Shown in pieces: positions 10,045 through 20,137 of a DNA stretch of 64,000 bases. Origin of the DNA: Collimonas sp. OK242. Lineage in GTDB: Bacteria > Pseudomonadota > Gammaproteobacteria > Burkholderiales > Burkholderiaceae_D. Under the pieces are notes generated by a model. It made no database searches. It saw only the letters and a list, made by a program, of their open reading frames with translations, and was not told the origin of the DNA. Position numbers and translations under genes: made by a program. Within the stretch, counting starts at the first letter, position 1; every line of letters starts with the position of its first letter. Where the stretch lies: NCBI RefSeq assembly GCF_900107095.1, contig NZ_FNOR01000013.1:115984-179983 (forward strand), read 5' to 3'.

Positions 10045-11511
10045 ATGCATACCAAAACTCTCAAGCAACTGTCGGTGCTACTGCACGAAAAGAAGATTTC
10101 TGCCGAGGAACTGGCGCAACTGTATCTGGCGCGCATCGGGCGCAGCGATCTGAATGCATTTTTGCATGTCGATCAGGAATTGACCCTGCAACAGGCGCGC
10201 GCCGCCGACCAGCGCCTGGCGCAAAACGACAGCACGCCGCTGACCGGCGTGCCGATCGCCCACAAGGATATTTTCGTGACGCGCGGATGGCGTGCTACCG
10301 CCGGTTCGAAGATGCTGGAAAACTATACCAGTCCATTCGACGCCACCGTGGTGGAACACTTCAATGACGCCGGCATGGTGACCTTGGGTAAATTGAATTG
10401 CGATGAATTCGCGATGGGTTCATCGAATGAAAACTCGCATTTCGGCCCGGTCAGAAATCCTTGGGATAAAACCGCAATTCCGGGCGGTTCATCCGGCGGT
10501 TCAGCCGCCGCCGTAGCTGCGCGCCTGACGCCAGCCGCGACCGCCACCGATACCGGCGGCTCCATCCGTCAACCGGCTTCCTTGTGCGGCGTCACCGGCA
10601 TCAAGCCGACTTACGGCAGCGTCTCGCGCTTCGGCATGATCGCTTTCGCTTCGTCGCTGGACCAGGCCGGCCCGATCGCGCAAACCGCGGAAGATTGCGC
10701 GCTGCTGCTGAACGCCATGACCGGTTTCGACCCGCGCGATTCGACCAGCCTGGAGCGCAAGAAAGAAGATTTCAGCGCCAGCCTGAACCAGGACCTGAAG
10801 GGCCTGCGCATCGGCATTCCGCGCGAATATTTCAGCAGCGGCCTGTCGGCCGATGTCGAGCAAGCCGTGCGCGCAGCGCTGCAGGAGTATGAAAAGCTGG
10901 GCGCTACGCTGATCGATATTTCGCTGCCGAAAACCGAGCTGTCGATCCCGGTCTATTACGTGATTGCGCCGGCCGAAGCGTCGTCCAACCTGAGCCGTTT
11001 CGACGGCGTCCGTTACGGCCATCGCGCCGCCAATTACAAAGACCTGGCCGACATGTACAAGAAGTCGCGCGCGGAAGGATTCGGCGAAGAAGTGAAGCGC
11101 CGGATTCTGGTCGGCGCGTACGTGTTGTCGCACGGTTATTACGATGCCTACTATTTGCAGGCGCAAAAAATCCGGCGCCTGATCGCCCAGGATTTCCAGA
11201 ATGCGCTGACTGGGCCGAACCGGCTATGCGACGTCATCATGGGGCCGGTATCGCCGACCGTGGCGTGGGATCTGGGCGCCAAGGCAGACGATCCGGTCGC
11301 CAACTACCTGGCGGATATCTACACGCTGTCGACCAGCCTGGCCGGTTTGCCGGGCATGTCGATACCCTGCGGTTTCGGCCAGGGCGAGAAGAATGCAAAG
11401 CGTCCGGTCGGACTGCAAATCATCGGCAATTATTACGACGAAGCCAAGCTGCTCAACGTCGCGCATCAGTATCAGCGCGTCACCGACTGGCATTTGCGCA
11501 GCCCTGATTAA
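10045..11511 (+). CDS. gatA: Asp-tRNA(Asn)/Glu-tRNA(Gln) amidotransferase subunit A
   Basis: GatA is the amidase subunit that releases ammonia from glutamine. The 488-residue product carries the amidase-signature Lys-cisSer-Ser triad: the lysine in PIAHKDIF (about residue 74), the serine in [14 protein letters not shown] (about 151) and the nucleophile in [11 protein letters not shown] (about 175). The C-terminal half matches GatA ([17 protein letters not shown]). Length is typical. It is followed 16 bases later by a secreted-protein gene placed between gatA and gatB. Confidence 0.97.
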   Translation: MHTKTLKQLSVLLHEKKISAEELAQLYLARIGRSDLNAFLHVDQELTLQQARAADQRLAQNDSTPLTGVPIAHKDIFVTRGWRATAGSKMLENYTSPFDATVVEHFNDAGMVTLGKLNCDEFAMGSSNENSHFGPVRNPWDKTAIPGGSSGGSAAAVAARLTPAATATDTGGSIRQPASLCGVTGIKPTYGSVSRFGMIAFASSLDQAGPIAQTAEDCALLLNAMTGFDPRDSTSLERKKEDFSASLNQDLKGLRIGIPREYFSSGLSADVEQAVRAALQEYEKLGATLIDISLPKTELSIPVYYVIAPAEASSNLSRFDGVRYGHRAANYKDLADMYKKSRAEGFGEEVKRRILVGAYVLSHGYYDAYYLQAQKIRRLIAQDFQNALTGPNRLCDVIMGPVSPTVAWDLGAKADDPVANYLADIYTLSTSLAGLPGMSIPCGFGQGEKNAKRPVGLQIIGNYYDEAKLLNVAHQYQRVTDWHLRSPD

Positions 11512-11527
11512 GAACGATCGGTAAATC

Positions 11528-12061
11528 ATGCCATCGATCTTGCGCTTTTTCACTGCTCGCCACTCTAAGCTGACTGTGCCTGTCGTGCTGGCTTTGAGCG
11601 CTGCGTTGATGGCGCCGGCTGTCCAGGCCCAGCAATTGCAGACCAAATTCGGCTGTTCGCTGACGCGCGATGAAGATGGTGAAAAGGTGATTTATGGCGA
11701 CACCGGCGAATTCAAGCTGGATGGCGACAAGATCGAGGCGCTACGCTGGGAATCGGCGCAGTACCGGCCGACCCACGGTTTCGATTGCAGCATCGATACC
11801 GGCGACGGCCTGCAAGCGGAATTTCGGCAAGACGGGCTGAAAGAAAACTGGCGCATCACTTTGAAAGATCCGGTCGCGGCACGCCATCAACGCGGCTACG
11901 ATTCTTTCAATCACGGCATGAATTGCAGCGTCCGCTTGCAACGCGAAGGCGACAAGTTGCATGTGATACCCAGCTGTCCCGCGCTGTGCGGTTCAAGAGT
12001 AAACTTTACAGAGTTGTCGGTAGATGTAACAACCGGCGACTGCAGTTACCAAGACAAATAA
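11528..12061 (+). CDS. Secreted protein of unknown function inside the gatCAB operon
   Basis: I do not recognise a functional family. The 177-residue product has an Arg/Lys N-terminus, a hydrophobic core ([14 protein letters not shown]) and a signal-peptidase-like site AVQAQ|QLQ near residue 37. The mature part has six cysteines (in [24 protein letters not shown] and GDCSY), which suggests disulfide bonds in the periplasm. It is mostly polar with no repeats or further membrane segment. It starts 16 bases after gatA and ends 10 bases before gatB, so it is surely co-transcribed with tRNA amidation genes, although a secreted product cannot act directly in that reaction. Confidence 0.85.
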   Translation: MPSILRFFTARHSKLTVPVVLALSAALMAPAVQAQQLQTKFGCSLTRDEDGEKVIYGDTGEFKLDGDKIEALRWESAQYRPTHGFDCSIDTGDGLQAEFRQDGLKENWRITLKDPVAARHQRGYDSFNHGMNCSVRLQREGDKLHVIPSCPALCGSRVNFTELSVDVTTGDCSYQDK

Positions 12062-12071
12062 GGAAATAATT

Positions 12072-13526
12072 ATGCAGTGGGAAGTCGTGATCGGTCTGGA
12101 AACGCATACGCAACTCTCGACCAAATCAAAAATTTTCAGCGGCTCGTCGACCCAGTTTGGCGCCGCCCCCAACACCCAGGCCAGCCCGGTCGATCTGGCG
12201 CTGCCGGGCGTGCTGCCGGTGCTGAACCGTGGCGCGGTCGAGCGCGCGATCCAGTTCGGCCTGGCGGTGAACGCGACGATTGCGCCGCAATCGATCTTCG
12301 CGCGCAAGAATTATTTCTATCCCGACTTGCCGAAAGGCTATCAGATCAGCCAGTTTGAAATCCCGGTGGTACAAGGCGGCAAAGTCTCCTTCGTCCTGGA
12401 AAAAGACGGCAAGAGCGAACTCAAGACCGTGCAGCTGACGCGCGCCCATCTGGAAGAAGACGCCGGCAAATCGCTGCACGAAGACTATCAAGGCATGACC
12501 GGCATCGACCTCAATCGCGCCGGCACGCCGCTGTTGGAAATCGTCACCGAACCGGATATGCGCAGCGCGGCCGAAGCGGTCGCCTACGCCAAAGCCTTGC
12601 ACTCGCTGGTGATGTGGCTGGGGATTTGCGACGGCAATATGCAGGAAGGCTCTTTCCGTTGCGACGCCAACGTCTCGGTGCGCCCGGTCGGGCAAGCCGC
12701 CTACGGCACCCGCACCGAAATCAAAAACCTCAATTCATTCAATTTCATGGAAGAGGCGATTAACTACGAAATACGCCGCCAGATCGAACTGATCGAAGAT
12801 GGCGGCACTGTCGTGCAGGAAACCCGCCTGTACGACCCGGACAGGAAAGAAACCCGCTCGATGCGCAGCAAGGAAGATTCGCAAGATTATCGCTACTTCC
12901 CGGATCCTGACCTGCCGCCGCTAGTGATCAGTGCGGAATGGGTTGCGCGCGTCAAGGCGACCATGCCGGAATTGCCGGAGGCGATGCGTGAACGTTTCGT
13001 GCGCGATTTCAGTTTGTCAGCATATGATGCTGCGGCGATGACGCAATCGAAGGCGATGGCCGGCTATTTTGAAGCGGTCACCGCCGGTGGCGCGCAAGCC
13101 AAACCTGCGGTTAACTGGCTAATGGGTGATATGTCCTCTACGCTGAACCGCGAAAACGTCGACATTTCCGAAGCGCCGGTCAGCCCAAAACAATTGGCGG
13201 TATTACTGCAACGAATTGAGGATGGCACCATTTCCAACAAGATCGCCAAGGAAGTATTCGGCGCCATGTGGGAAGCCGGGTCCGCGCAGGAAAACCTGGC
13301 CGACGAGATTATCGAAAGCAAGGGCTTGAAGCAGATTTCCGATAGCGGCGCACTGGAAAAGATCATCGATGAAGTACTGGCGGCAAACGCCAAGTCGGTC
13401 GAAGAATTCCGCGCCGGCAAGGAGAAAGCCTTTAATTCCCTGATCGGGCAGGCCATGAAAGCCACCAAGGGCAAAGCCAATCCGGCGCAATTGACTGAAC
13501 TGCTGAAGCAGAAACTGAGCGCTTAA
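12072..13526 (+). CDS. gatB: Asp-tRNA(Asn)/Glu-tRNA(Gln) amidotransferase subunit B
   Basis: GatB binds the misacylated tRNA, phosphorylates the side-chain carboxylate with ATP and receives ammonia from GatA. The 484-residue product begins [15 protein letters not shown], has the zinc/ATP domain motif [22 protein letters not shown]-like [17 protein letters not shown] and [13 protein letters not shown], and ends in the helical/YqeY tail ([16 protein letters not shown]). Ribosome site AAGGA precedes the ATG by 8 bases. It closes the gat operon and is followed by a strong hairpin. Confidence 0.97.
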   Translation: MQWEVVIGLETHTQLSTKSKIFSGSSTQFGAAPNTQASPVDLALPGVLPVLNRGAVERAIQFGLAVNATIAPQSIFARKNYFYPDLPKGYQISQFEIPVVQGGKVSFVLEKDGKSELKTVQLTRAHLEEDAGKSLHEDYQGMTGIDLNRAGTPLLEIVTEPDMRSAAEAVAYAKALHSLVMWLGICDGNMQEGSFRCDANVSVRPVGQAAYGTRTEIKNLNSFNFMEEAINYEIRRQIELIEDGGTVVQETRLYDPDRKETRSMRSKEDSQDYRYFPDPDLPPLVISAEWVARVKATMPELPEAMRERFVRDFSLSAYDAAAMTQSKAMAGYFEAVTAGGAQAKPAVNWLMGDMSSTLNRENVDISEAPVSPKQLAVLLQRIEDGTISNKIAKEVFGAMWEAGSAQENLADEIIESKGLKQISDSGALEKIIDEVLAANAKSVEEFRAGKEKAFNSLIGQAMKATKGKANPAQLTELLKQKLSA

Positions 13527-13532
13527 AATGCA

Positions 13533-13560
13533 TGCGGCCGGCGCTTACGCCGGCCGCATT
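13533..13560. terminator. Hairpin between convergent gatB and a DUF4124 gene
   Basis: A perfect 12-base-pair stem (arms 13533-13544 and 13549-13560) encloses the loop CTTA. It starts 6 bases past the gatB stop and ends 25 bases before the stop of the convergent gene, so it can serve both strands. The following run is only moderately U-rich, which weakens the call as a purely intrinsic terminator. Confidence 0.7.
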
Positions 13561-13585
13561 ATCATTCTCGCCACCTGACAAAATC

Positions 13586-14230
13586 TTAGCGTGCTTCCTG
13601 CGTCTCCGGCATGGCGCTCATCAATTCCCGATAGTGTTTTACCGTTTCATCGAACTTGCCGTTGATGCGCCCCAGCTCGGCTTGATGGTCCAGCATGTTT
13701 TTCTGGTTGTAGGCGATGTCGCGGTTGGCTTCGTCTATCTTGTTGCGCAGCGAAGCCGGCAAGGTTTTCCTGTGCTTGTAAAACTCGGCTTCGGTGTAGG
13801 CGGCTTTTAATTGATACTTCGCATCGTCGATGCCGACCTGGTCGCGCTTGATCAAATCCTGCGACAGCGACAGATAATAACGGCGTGAAGACTCGATGTC
13901 GGCTTCGCTGCGATAACGGGACAGCAACGCGCGATCTTGCTGGCGCTGCTGCTCCTCTGCTGCCGCCTCGGCCCGGCGCTTGTCTTCCAGCGCTTGCTGC
14001 TGACGCTTTTGCTCAGCGTTCAGCGGCGCCGGGATTTCCCGTTTGACCATGCCCGCCTTACTCAACTCCAGGATTTTGCGATCAGCGCATTCCGGCATCG
14101 GATGATCGGCGGTCACAGTATGCCCGGCAGCATCCTTGCAGGTATAAATCTGGCCGTGCGCAAGCAGCGGCAGCAAGCCTGCCGCGCTCAAAAACAAACC
14201 CCGTTTGAGAGTAAGAGCAATACGATTCAT
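13586..14230 (-). CDS. DUF4124-type secreted protein with coiled coil
   Basis: The 214-residue product has a signal peptide (LFLSAAGLLPLLAHGQ) followed by an N-terminal DUF4124-like module, visible as IYTCKDAAGHTVTADHPMPEC with two cysteines. After residue 70 it is a long charged helix (EQKRQQQALEDKRRAEAAAEE) likely to form a coiled coil to the end. No catalytic motif is apparent. The open frame extends to 14545, but the ATG at 14230 begins exactly at the signal peptide. Family members are periplasmic proteins of unknown role common in Betaproteobacteria. Confidence 0.85.
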   Translation of the reverse strand: MNRIALTLKRGLFLSAAGLLPLLAHGQIYTCKDAAGHTVTADHPMPECADRKILELSKAGMVKREIPAPLNAEQKRQQQALEDKRRAEAAAEEQQRQQDRALLSRYRSEADIESSRRYYLSLSQDLIKRDQVGIDDAKYQLKAAYTEAEFYKHRKTLPASLRNKIDEANRDIAYNQKNMLDHQAELGRINGKFDETVKHYRELMSAMPETQEAR

Positions 14231-14316
14231 TCGGTCATCCAGGTGTCGACACTTTGCTTGTTGCAATCCGGCGTTCTGGCTGTGATGCAGCACTGCCGCG
14301 CGTCTGGCGGGTGCAA

Positions 14317-14982
14317 TCACGCTACGCCATAGCGTTCCCGGTAAGCCGCTACTGCGGCTTGATATCGGTTCAGCTCGGCATCGGCGCCAGCGCCGGAAAT
14401 ATATTCCAGCAAGTCGTTCAGATTGCCGATCGAAATCACCGGCATACCGTACGCTTGCGTCACTTCTTCCACTGCCGAATTGGCCGACAGTGCCCCATCC
14501 TTGCCGGACCGTTCCATCCGGTCCAGCGCAATCACCACCGCACAAGGCGTGGCGCCGGCGGCGCGAATCATCTCGACCGACTCACGCACCGAGGTTCCGG
14601 CTGAAATCACGTCGTCAATGATCAGTACCCGTCCCTGCAATGGGCCGCCGACGATGTTGCCGCCCTCGCCGTGATCCTTGGCTTCCTTGCGGTTGTAGGC
14701 AAATTGCACATTGCGTCCTTGCGCCGCCAACGCCACCGCAGTCGCCGATGCCAGCGTGATGCCTTTGTAGGCAGGCCCGAACAACATGTCAAATTGCAAA
14801 CCGGAATCGATCAAGGTACGTGCATAAAATTGCGCCAGCTGGCCCAGTGCGGCGCCCTCGTTAAACATGCCCGCATTGAAAAAATACGGCGAGGTACGCC
14901 CTGCCTTGGTCACAAACTCGCCGAACTTCAGCACTCCGGCCTTCACCGCAAATTCAATAAATTGTTGACGTAAATTGTTCAA
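14317..14982 (-). CDS. pyrE: Orotate phosphoribosyltransferase
   Basis: PyrE joins orotate to PRPP to form OMP in pyrimidine synthesis. The 221-residue product shows the PRPP-binding motif [17 protein letters not shown] (about residues 123-139), the flexible-loop [14 protein letters not shown] (lysine and histidine of the active-site loop) and N-terminal [17 protein letters not shown] chose a TTG start at 14982 because GGAG lies 6 bases upstream and the encoded [11 protein letters not shown] matches family N-termini; the open frame continues upstream without a better start. It is divergent from the exonuclease III gene. Confidence 0.95.
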   Translation of the reverse strand: MNNLRQQFIEFAVKAGVLKFGEFVTKAGRTSPYFFNAGMFNEGAALGQLAQFYARTLIDSGLQFDMLFGPAYKGITLASATAVALAAQGRNVQFAYNRKEAKDHGEGGNIVGGPLQGRVLIIDDVISAGTSVRESVEMIRAAGATPCAVVIALDRMERSGKDGALSANSAVEEVTQAYGMPVISIGNLNDLLEYISGAGADAELNRYQAAVAAYRERYGVA

Positions 14983-15223
14983 AATGCACTCCAGACGGTT
15001 GAGGCTGACAAATTTTGTCGCTATTTGCAGTGCATTAGCGACACCAGACCGCCATTTTAAATGGAGTTCACCGCTTCCACAGCAGTAAGTGCAAACACCG
15101 TGCCTGCCCGCAGCCGAATTTTTAACGGCCGCCGCCGACGCCTGCCGCACGCGACCGCGGCCCTTCGGTTATCCTTAGTACTTGCCGGGTATCCCCCCAT
15201 ATTACTTTTTTTATCGATCAAAC

Positions 15224-15991
15224 ATGCCAAGAATCATTTCCGCCAATCTCAACGGTATCCGCTCAGCTGCCAGAAAAGGCTTCTTTGAATGGATGGGCAA
15301 ACAGTCTGCCGATTTCGTCTGCGTCCAGGAGCTGAAGGCCCAGGCCGCCGACATGACGCCGGAATTCCTGGCGCCGGAGGGTTACACCGGACACTTCCAT
15401 TACGCTGAAAAGAAGGGCTATTCCGGCGTCGGTCTATACAGCAAGCGCAAGCCGAACGCAGTAAGGATAGGCTTTGGCAATCCTGAATTCGACGCCGAGG
15501 GGCGCTACGTGGAATGCGATTTCGGCGATCTGACGGTGATTTCGCTGTACTGCCCGTCCGGTTCTTCCAGCGAAGAGCGGCAAATTGCCAAATTCCGCTT
15601 CATGGAAGCCTTCCTGCCGCACCTGCAACAACTCAAGGAAAGCGGCCGCGAAGTCGTCATTTGCGGCGACTGGAATATCGCGCATCAGGAACGCGACCTG
15701 AAAAACTGGAAGGGCAACAAGAAAAATTCAGGCTTCCTGCCGGAAGAACGGGCCTGGCTCACCCACCTGTTTGAACAAGTCGGCCTGGTCGACGCTTTCC
15801 GCAAGGTCGACCAGCGCGATGAGCAATACACCTGGTGGAGCAATCGCGGCCAGGCCTGGGCCAAGAACGTTGGTTGGCGCATCGATTATCACATCACCAC
15901 GCCTGGCATTGCCGCCAATGCGCATGCGGTAGCGATTTACAAGGACGAACGCTTCTCGGACCACGCGCCTCTGACGATCGACTACAGCTGA
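15224..15991 (+). CDS. xthA: Exodeoxyribonuclease III (AP endonuclease)
   Basis: This 255-residue enzyme of the exonuclease III/AP endonuclease fold repairs abasic sites and removes blocked 3' ends. Catalytic motifs are visible in order: N in SANLNGIRSA (about 7-12), E in VCVQELKAQ (about 34), CGDWNIAHQERDLKN (Asp/Asn pair, about 146-160), and the C-terminal RIDYH...FSDHAPLTIDYS with the general-base histidine. The upstream in-frame ATG at 15182 would add 14 unsupported residues, so MPRIISANLN at 15224 was chosen. A single-gene unit is likely. Confidence 0.94.
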   Translation: MPRIISANLNGIRSAARKGFFEWMGKQSADFVCVQELKAQAADMTPEFLAPEGYTGHFHYAEKKGYSGVGLYSKRKPNAVRIGFGNPEFDAEGRYVECDFGDLTVISLYCPSGSSSEERQIAKFRFMEAFLPHLQQLKESGREVVICGDWNIAHQERDLKNWKGNKKNSGFLPEERAWLTHLFEQVGLVDAFRKVDQRDEQYTWWSNRGQAWAKNVGWRIDYHITTPGIAANAHAVAIYKDERFSDHAPLTIDYS

Positions 15992-16010
15992 GTCTGGATA
16001 AGGGCGAGCC

Positions 16011-16778
16011 TTACAGCGACACCGGCTGGCCGTCGACAAAGACGATCAGCTCGCCCTCGTTAAACCTGGTCCACACCTCATTGGTGGTTAGCGGTTCGGT
16101 GACAATTACCGCCACCCGGTCCTGCGGTGTCGTCACCTGCGAGAAATCGACGCTGACATCTTCATCCGACAGATGGGCCTCGGCAAACGGAAACTGGCGC
16201 ACGATGTAATACAGATTGGTGGAGCAATGCGTATACAGGGCTGAGCCATCCGACAACATCATGTTGAAGGTGCCGTGGGTGGCAATCTGCTGTGTCAGTT
16301 CGCGCAAGGCGAGCGTCAGCTCAGCCTGCGGCGGCGTGTCGCCGAAGCGCTGCCGCAGCTGCTGCAACAGATAGCAAAACGCCAGTTCGCTGTCGGTATT
16401 GCCTACCGGCCGGTACGGCCCGTTCAGGTGCGGCGCAAATTCCTTGAGATCGCCGTTATGGGCGAACACCCAGTAGCGGCCCCATAATTCGCGCACAAAC
16501 GGATGGCAATTTTGCAAAGCCACCTGCCCCTGCGTGGCTTTGCGGATATGCGCAATGACGTTTTTCGATTTGATCGGACAGCGCCGGATCAGCTCCGCCA
16601 CCGGCGATGCAATCGCCGCCTGGTAATCGACAAAATGACGCACCCCGCTACCTTCGAAGAAAGCGATGCCCCAACCGTCGCTATGGTGACCGGTCTGGCC
16701 GCCGCGCGTGGCAAAGCCGGTAAAACTGAACACAATGTCGGTCGGCACATTGCAGTTCATTCCAAGTAACTGACACAT
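16011..16778 (-). CDS. Class II glutamine amidotransferase (YafJ type)
   Basis: The 255-residue product is an Ntn-type glutaminase domain with the nucleophilic cysteine at position 2 (MCQLLGMNCNVPTD), followed by HHSDGWGIAFFEG, VIAHIRKATQGQV and WVFAHNGDL, all typical of the glutamine site of class II amidotransferases. There is no synthetase domain, so the ammonia acceptor is unknown; relatives include YafJ. The open frame starts at 16853, but only the ATG at 16778 places Cys at residue 2, which these enzymes need for catalysis. It converges with exonuclease III, 19 bases apart. Confidence 0.9.
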   Translation of the reverse strand: MCQLLGMNCNVPTDIVFSFTGFATRGGQTGHHSDGWGIAFFEGSGVRHFVDYQAAIASPVAELIRRCPIKSKNVIAHIRKATQGQVALQNCHPFVRELWGRYWVFAHNGDLKEFAPHLNGPYRPVGNTDSELAFCYLLQQLRQRFGDTPPQAELTLALRELTQQIATHGTFNMMLSDGSALYTHCSTNLYYIVRQFPFAEAHLSDEDVSVDFSQVTTPQDRVAVIVTEPLTTNEVWTRFNEGELIVFVDGQPVSL

Positions 16779-17036
16779 ATTCCTGAACCAAGTGAAATAG
16801 ACGACAACTGCATGCAAATTGCAGCTTGAATTGCAACTTGATAACGGTATCACGCAGCAGCGCTAATCAAAAGTTAAATATGGCGGCTGCGCCGCCGCAT
16901 ATCGTCTCGGCGCTATACCTTCGAAGCTATACCTTATATTGCTCCCATCAAATGGCCCGGAGCCGCTTTGCCAGCAATATGTGTGAACAAATGCGCGCCG
17001 ACCCCAGATTCGGCGCCTTATAAAAAGGAAGAGACA

Positions 17037-18119
17037 ATGCCGCTGGCCCCCCATACATCCTGTGCGTACGCACGCCCCGCTATCAGCAAACTGGAATGTC
17101 AACCACATCACAAGCCGCATACGCGCTGGTGGCTCTGGTTGCTGCCATTGGCGCTGCTGCTGGCAAGCGCGAGCGCGATCACCAGCGCCGCCGACCTGCC
17201 CAAGATCATCTACGTGCGTCCGGTACCCAACAACGACGATGTACTGCTGCAACAAGGCACCAGCGGCGTCAATAACGCTGCAAAAATATACCGGATGCAA
17301 GCCAGCACCCTGGAAAGCGTGGCGACCCGCGCCGGCCGCCAGCAGCAACTGGACAATGCGGTCAGGCAAGGCGCCAAGATCGTGGTGCTGATCGGCATTG
17401 AATTCAAGGAAATCCTGGACAATACGGCGCGCCAGGCGCCGCAAACCCGATTTTTGATTCTGGAGCATTGCCTCGCCAATGCCGCGCCCAATGTCACTTG
17501 CATCACTTTCCGCGAAAACGAGGCGAGCTATCTGGCCGGCATGCAGGCTGCGCTAGCTTCGAGCGCCGGCAAGATCGGCATGATCGGCGCCGTCAACACC
17601 CCTTTGCGCCTGCAAAACAGCGAGGCGTTCATGGCCGGCGCACGCGCCGCCAAACCCGGCATCTCGATTCATGAAACGATGTGGGTGGAAGGTGCTCAAC
17701 CTTTCAATGACCCGCAGCGTGCGGAAATGTTGACCAAAACCATGCTCGGCGATGGCGTCGACGTCATCTGGGCCGCCGCTGCCGCCAGCAATTCCGGCGT
17801 GTTCAAGGCATTGACGCCGCAGTCGCGCGCCAAGGCGATCGGCAGCGGCGTCAACCAATGCATACAAGCCGCGGGACGCGTGCTCGACAACGTCGAAGTG
17901 CATGCCGATACGGCAATCGTGATGGCGGTCGGCCTGCTGGTCAACGGCTCGACCGCGCCACGCTTCGATTTCGGCTTGAAAGAAGGGGCGGTTTCCTTGA
18001 CCGCGCTGGGCCTGGACGCCGCTTATTCGGAGTGCGAGATCCTGCGCCAGCGGCCGCTGTTGTTAAAACTGCGGGAAGCCAATAAGGCCATCGTCAGCGG
18101 CACGCTCAAAATGGATTAA
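17037..18119 (+). CDS. BMP-family ABC transporter substrate-binding protein
   Basis: The 360-residue product belongs to the Med/BMP (PnrA-like) family of binding proteins, which usually carry nucleosides or related ligands in the periplasm. It has a long N-region and then a signal peptide core (WWLWLLPLALLLASASAI, about residues 28-45). BMP motifs include NEASYLAGMQAALAS, KIGMIGAVNTP, the central VDVIWAAAAASNSGVFKA and C-terminal LKEGAVSLTALGLDAA. The start at 17037 has AAGGAAGAG upstream. No permease or ATPase gene is next to it, so its transporter partners lie elsewhere. It precedes a LysR gene on the same strand by 47 bases. Confidence 0.88.
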   Translation: MPLAPHTSCAYARPAISKLECQPHHKPHTRWWLWLLPLALLLASASAITSAADLPKIIYVRPVPNNDDVLLQQGTSGVNNAAKIYRMQASTLESVATRAGRQQQLDNAVRQGAKIVVLIGIEFKEILDNTARQAPQTRFLILEHCLANAAPNVTCITFRENEASYLAGMQAALASSAGKIGMIGAVNTPLRLQNSEAFMAGARAAKPGISIHETMWVEGAQPFNDPQRAEMLTKTMLGDGVDVIWAAAAASNSGVFKALTPQSRAKAIGSGVNQCIQAAGRVLDNVEVHADTAIVMAVGLLVNGSTAPRFDFGLKEGAVSLTALGLDAAYSECEILRQRPLLLKLREANKAIVSGTLKMD

Positions 18120-18166
18120 ATGCTGCGATTCTGATAGCGTTGTGGTTTTATTCAGGGTGGAGCGGC

Positions 18167-19069
18167 ATGGATCAACTGGCAACGATGCGCGCATTCCGGC
18201 GCGTAGTCGAGACCGGCAGCTTCACTGCTGCCGCCGCAGAACTCAACCAGTCGCACACCATCGTCTCGCGCCAGGTGCGCCAGCTGGAACTGCAGTTGGG
18301 CGCGCAACTGCTGAATCGCACCACGCGCCGCTTTGCGCTGACCGAAGCCGGCCAGGAATATTACGAACGCAGCCGCCAGATCATCGATCAGATAGATGAC
18401 GCCGCCCAGGCCGTGTCGGCGCATCAGGCGCGCCCCTCCGGCACGTTGCGGATTAACGCCCCGATGGCGTTCGGCACGCTGGAACTGGCGCAATGGCTGC
18501 CGCAATTCATCCTGGCCAATCCGCAACTCAAGGTCGACCTGGTCTGCAACGACCGCTTGGTCGACGTGATAGAGGAAGGCTTCGATGTCGCGCTGCGCCT
18601 GACCCGCTCCCTGCCCGACTCGACCCTGGTTGCCAAACGGCTGACACGCTGCGAGATACTGCTGGCGGCCGCACCGGCATATCTGCAACGGCATGGCGTG
18701 CCGCAGCAGCCGGGCGACCTGGCGCAACATAATTGCCTGACTTATACGCTGGCGCAAAAATCCAGTGAATTCCAGTTCTACGCCGCCGACGGCAGCGAGC
18801 ACATGGTGAACGTGCGCGGCAATCTGCAAGCCAACACCGGCATCGCTTTACGCTCGGCGGCATTGGCTGGCCTGGGTATCGCTGCTACCAGCTCGTTCAT
18901 CGTGCATGAGGATTTACGGCGTGGCGATCTGCTGCATATCTTGTCCGACTACACGCTGAAACCGCGCGATCTATATGCGATCTATCCGCAAAACCGGCAC
19001 CTGTCGCCGAAAGTCAGGGCGTTTGTCGATTTTGCGGCAGCCTGGTACAGCACTCCGCGCTGGGATTGA
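18167..19069 (+). CDS. LysR family transcriptional regulator
   Basis: The 300-residue product has the LysR winged helix-turn-helix at residues 1-60 (MDQLATMRAFRRVVETGSF, AAAELNQSHTIVSRQVRQLE, LLNRTTRRFALTEAG) and a LysR substrate-binding domain of the CrgA-like subgroup (PSGTLRINAPMAFG). The ATG at 18167 follows a GGAG site and aligns with family starts; the frame upstream to 18140 is not needed. Its target is not evident because it is in tandem with, not divergent from, the BMP gene. Confidence 0.92.
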   Translation: MDQLATMRAFRRVVETGSFTAAAAELNQSHTIVSRQVRQLELQLGAQLLNRTTRRFALTEAGQEYYERSRQIIDQIDDAAQAVSAHQARPSGTLRINAPMAFGTLELAQWLPQFILANPQLKVDLVCNDRLVDVIEEGFDVALRLTRSLPDSTLVAKRLTRCEILLAAAPAYLQRHGVPQQPGDLAQHNCLTYTLAQKSSEFQFYAADGSEHMVNVRGNLQANTGIALRSAALAGLGIAATSSFIVHEDLRRGDLLHILSDYTLKPRDLYAIYPQNRHLSPKVRAFVDFAAAWYSTPRWD

Positions 19070-19084
19070 CGACCCGCGGCTGCT

Positions 19085-19243
19085 CTATAAATGCAGGTGG
19101 AAATGGCCGCCGCCGAACAAGCCGATCAAACCGATCGCGATCAGATAGAAAGCGACGATATAGTTCAAGAGTTTGGGCATGACCAGGATCAAAACACCGG
19201 CGATCAGGGAAACCACCGGTACTAGCGAAAGATGAATATTCAT
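19085..19243 (-). CDS. Small DUF3096-type membrane protein
   Basis: The 52-residue product consists of two hydrophobic segments (VPVVSLIAGVLILVMP and LNYIVAFYLIAIGLIGLFGG) and ends in GGHFHLHL. This two-helix pattern matches DUF3096-like small membrane proteins, whose function is not known. The ATG at 19243 (MNIHLSLVPV) was preferred to the open-frame start at 19279. The gene converges with the LysR gene and is otherwise isolated. Confidence 0.7.
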   Translation of the reverse strand: MNIHLSLVPVVSLIAGVLILVMPKLLNYIVAFYLIAIGLIGLFGGGHFHLHL

Positions 19244-19379
19244 AGGCAATCTTTTTATGATGGAAAATGGCAAACGCAACCCGCCTCGAGCCGGCAGTCG
19301 CGGCCGCGGTCAGGCGAGATTTTACAAGATCGCAGCCATCATACGATGATTTATCAGTCGCAATTTAGAGGATTACAGA

Positions 19380-19691
19380 ATGTCACTTGCGCCGGACGAA
19401 TTCACCGTTCGCATTGAGCCGAAGGGATCGACGTTTGTTACGTCCGGCGCCGTCCCTTTGCTGGAGGCTGCGCGGCACGCAGCCGTCAATTTGCCGAGCT
19501 CGTGCAGAAACGGCACATGCCGTACCTGCATGTGCCGCCTGCTGAGTGGACAGATACGTTACCGGATTGAGTGGCCAGGCCTGAGCAGCGATGAAAAGAA
19601 GGACGGCTACATTCTGCCCTGCATCGCCTATCCGCAATCAGACCTGGTGATCGAAGAACCTCGGGCCGGCGTAATCCTCGTCTCAGGCTAG
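19380..19691 (+). CDS. [2Fe-2S] plant-type ferredoxin
   Basis: The 103-residue product is a single ferredoxin domain. The cluster ligands are visible as SSCRNGTCRTC (C-x4-C-x2-C, about residues 42-49) and the distal cysteine in ILPCIAYP near residue 80. It would act as a one-electron carrier in the cytoplasm. It stands alone without an oxygenase or reductase gene beside it, so its redox partner is not evident. Its stop overlaps the convergent tautomerase stop by 4 bases. Confidence 0.9.
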   Translation: MSLAPDEFTVRIEPKGSTFVTSGAVPLLEAARHAAVNLPSSCRNGTCRTCMCRLLSGQIRYRIEWPGLSSDEKKDGYILPCIAYPQSDLVIEEPRAGVILVSG

Positions 19692-20098
19692 CGCGCGGCT
19701 TGCAGGCGTGCGGCCACCGCCCGCTGCGTTTGCGTCAATCCGCCGTAACCATATGCTGCGCCGCGCACGTCGTGGACATGGACATAACTTTCATGATGCA
19801 GCTCCCCCAGCAATGCGCCGATTTCCTTGAACACGGCATCGATATAAGCGGCCTTTTCGTCGGCGGTATTGGTTTCATCGGTGATTCGTATCTCAAGGAA
19901 GAAACTGGTTTTTCCCTGCGCCGTCAAAGAAGGGCCGCCGACAAACCAGTGCGCCGGATCGACATGCGAAATCGCAATCGACGTCAGTTCCGGCTTCTTG
20001 TGCAAGATCGCCGCGGTCAGGCGCGACAGGGTGCTGGCGACCTTGGCGGAAACCGTAGTGTCAGGTGTGGTGGATAGCAGTACGGTAAGGATGGGCAT
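19688..20098 (-). CDS. Tautomerase-superfamily protein
   Basis: The 136-residue product starts MPILTVLLST, giving a mature N-terminal Pro2 as in 4-oxalocrotonate tautomerase-like enzymes, in which that proline is the catalytic base. The length is about twice a single 62-residue module, consistent with a fused tautomerase domain (second strand segment HHESYVHVHDVRGAAYGYGG). The natural substrate cannot be told. It lies 39 bases downstream of a cysteine-hydrolase gene on the same strand and may be co-transcribed with it. Confidence 0.82.
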   Translation of the reverse strand: MPILTVLLSTTPDTTVSAKVASTLSRLTAAILHKKPELTSIAISHVDPAHWFVGGPSLTAQGKTSFFLEIRITDETNTADEKAAYIDAVFKEIGALLGELHHESYVHVHDVRGAAYGYGGLTQTQRAVAARLQAAR

Positions 20099-20137
20099 GA
20101 TGCGGACTCCATATTTAGTTAATTAAAGATACAGGCC

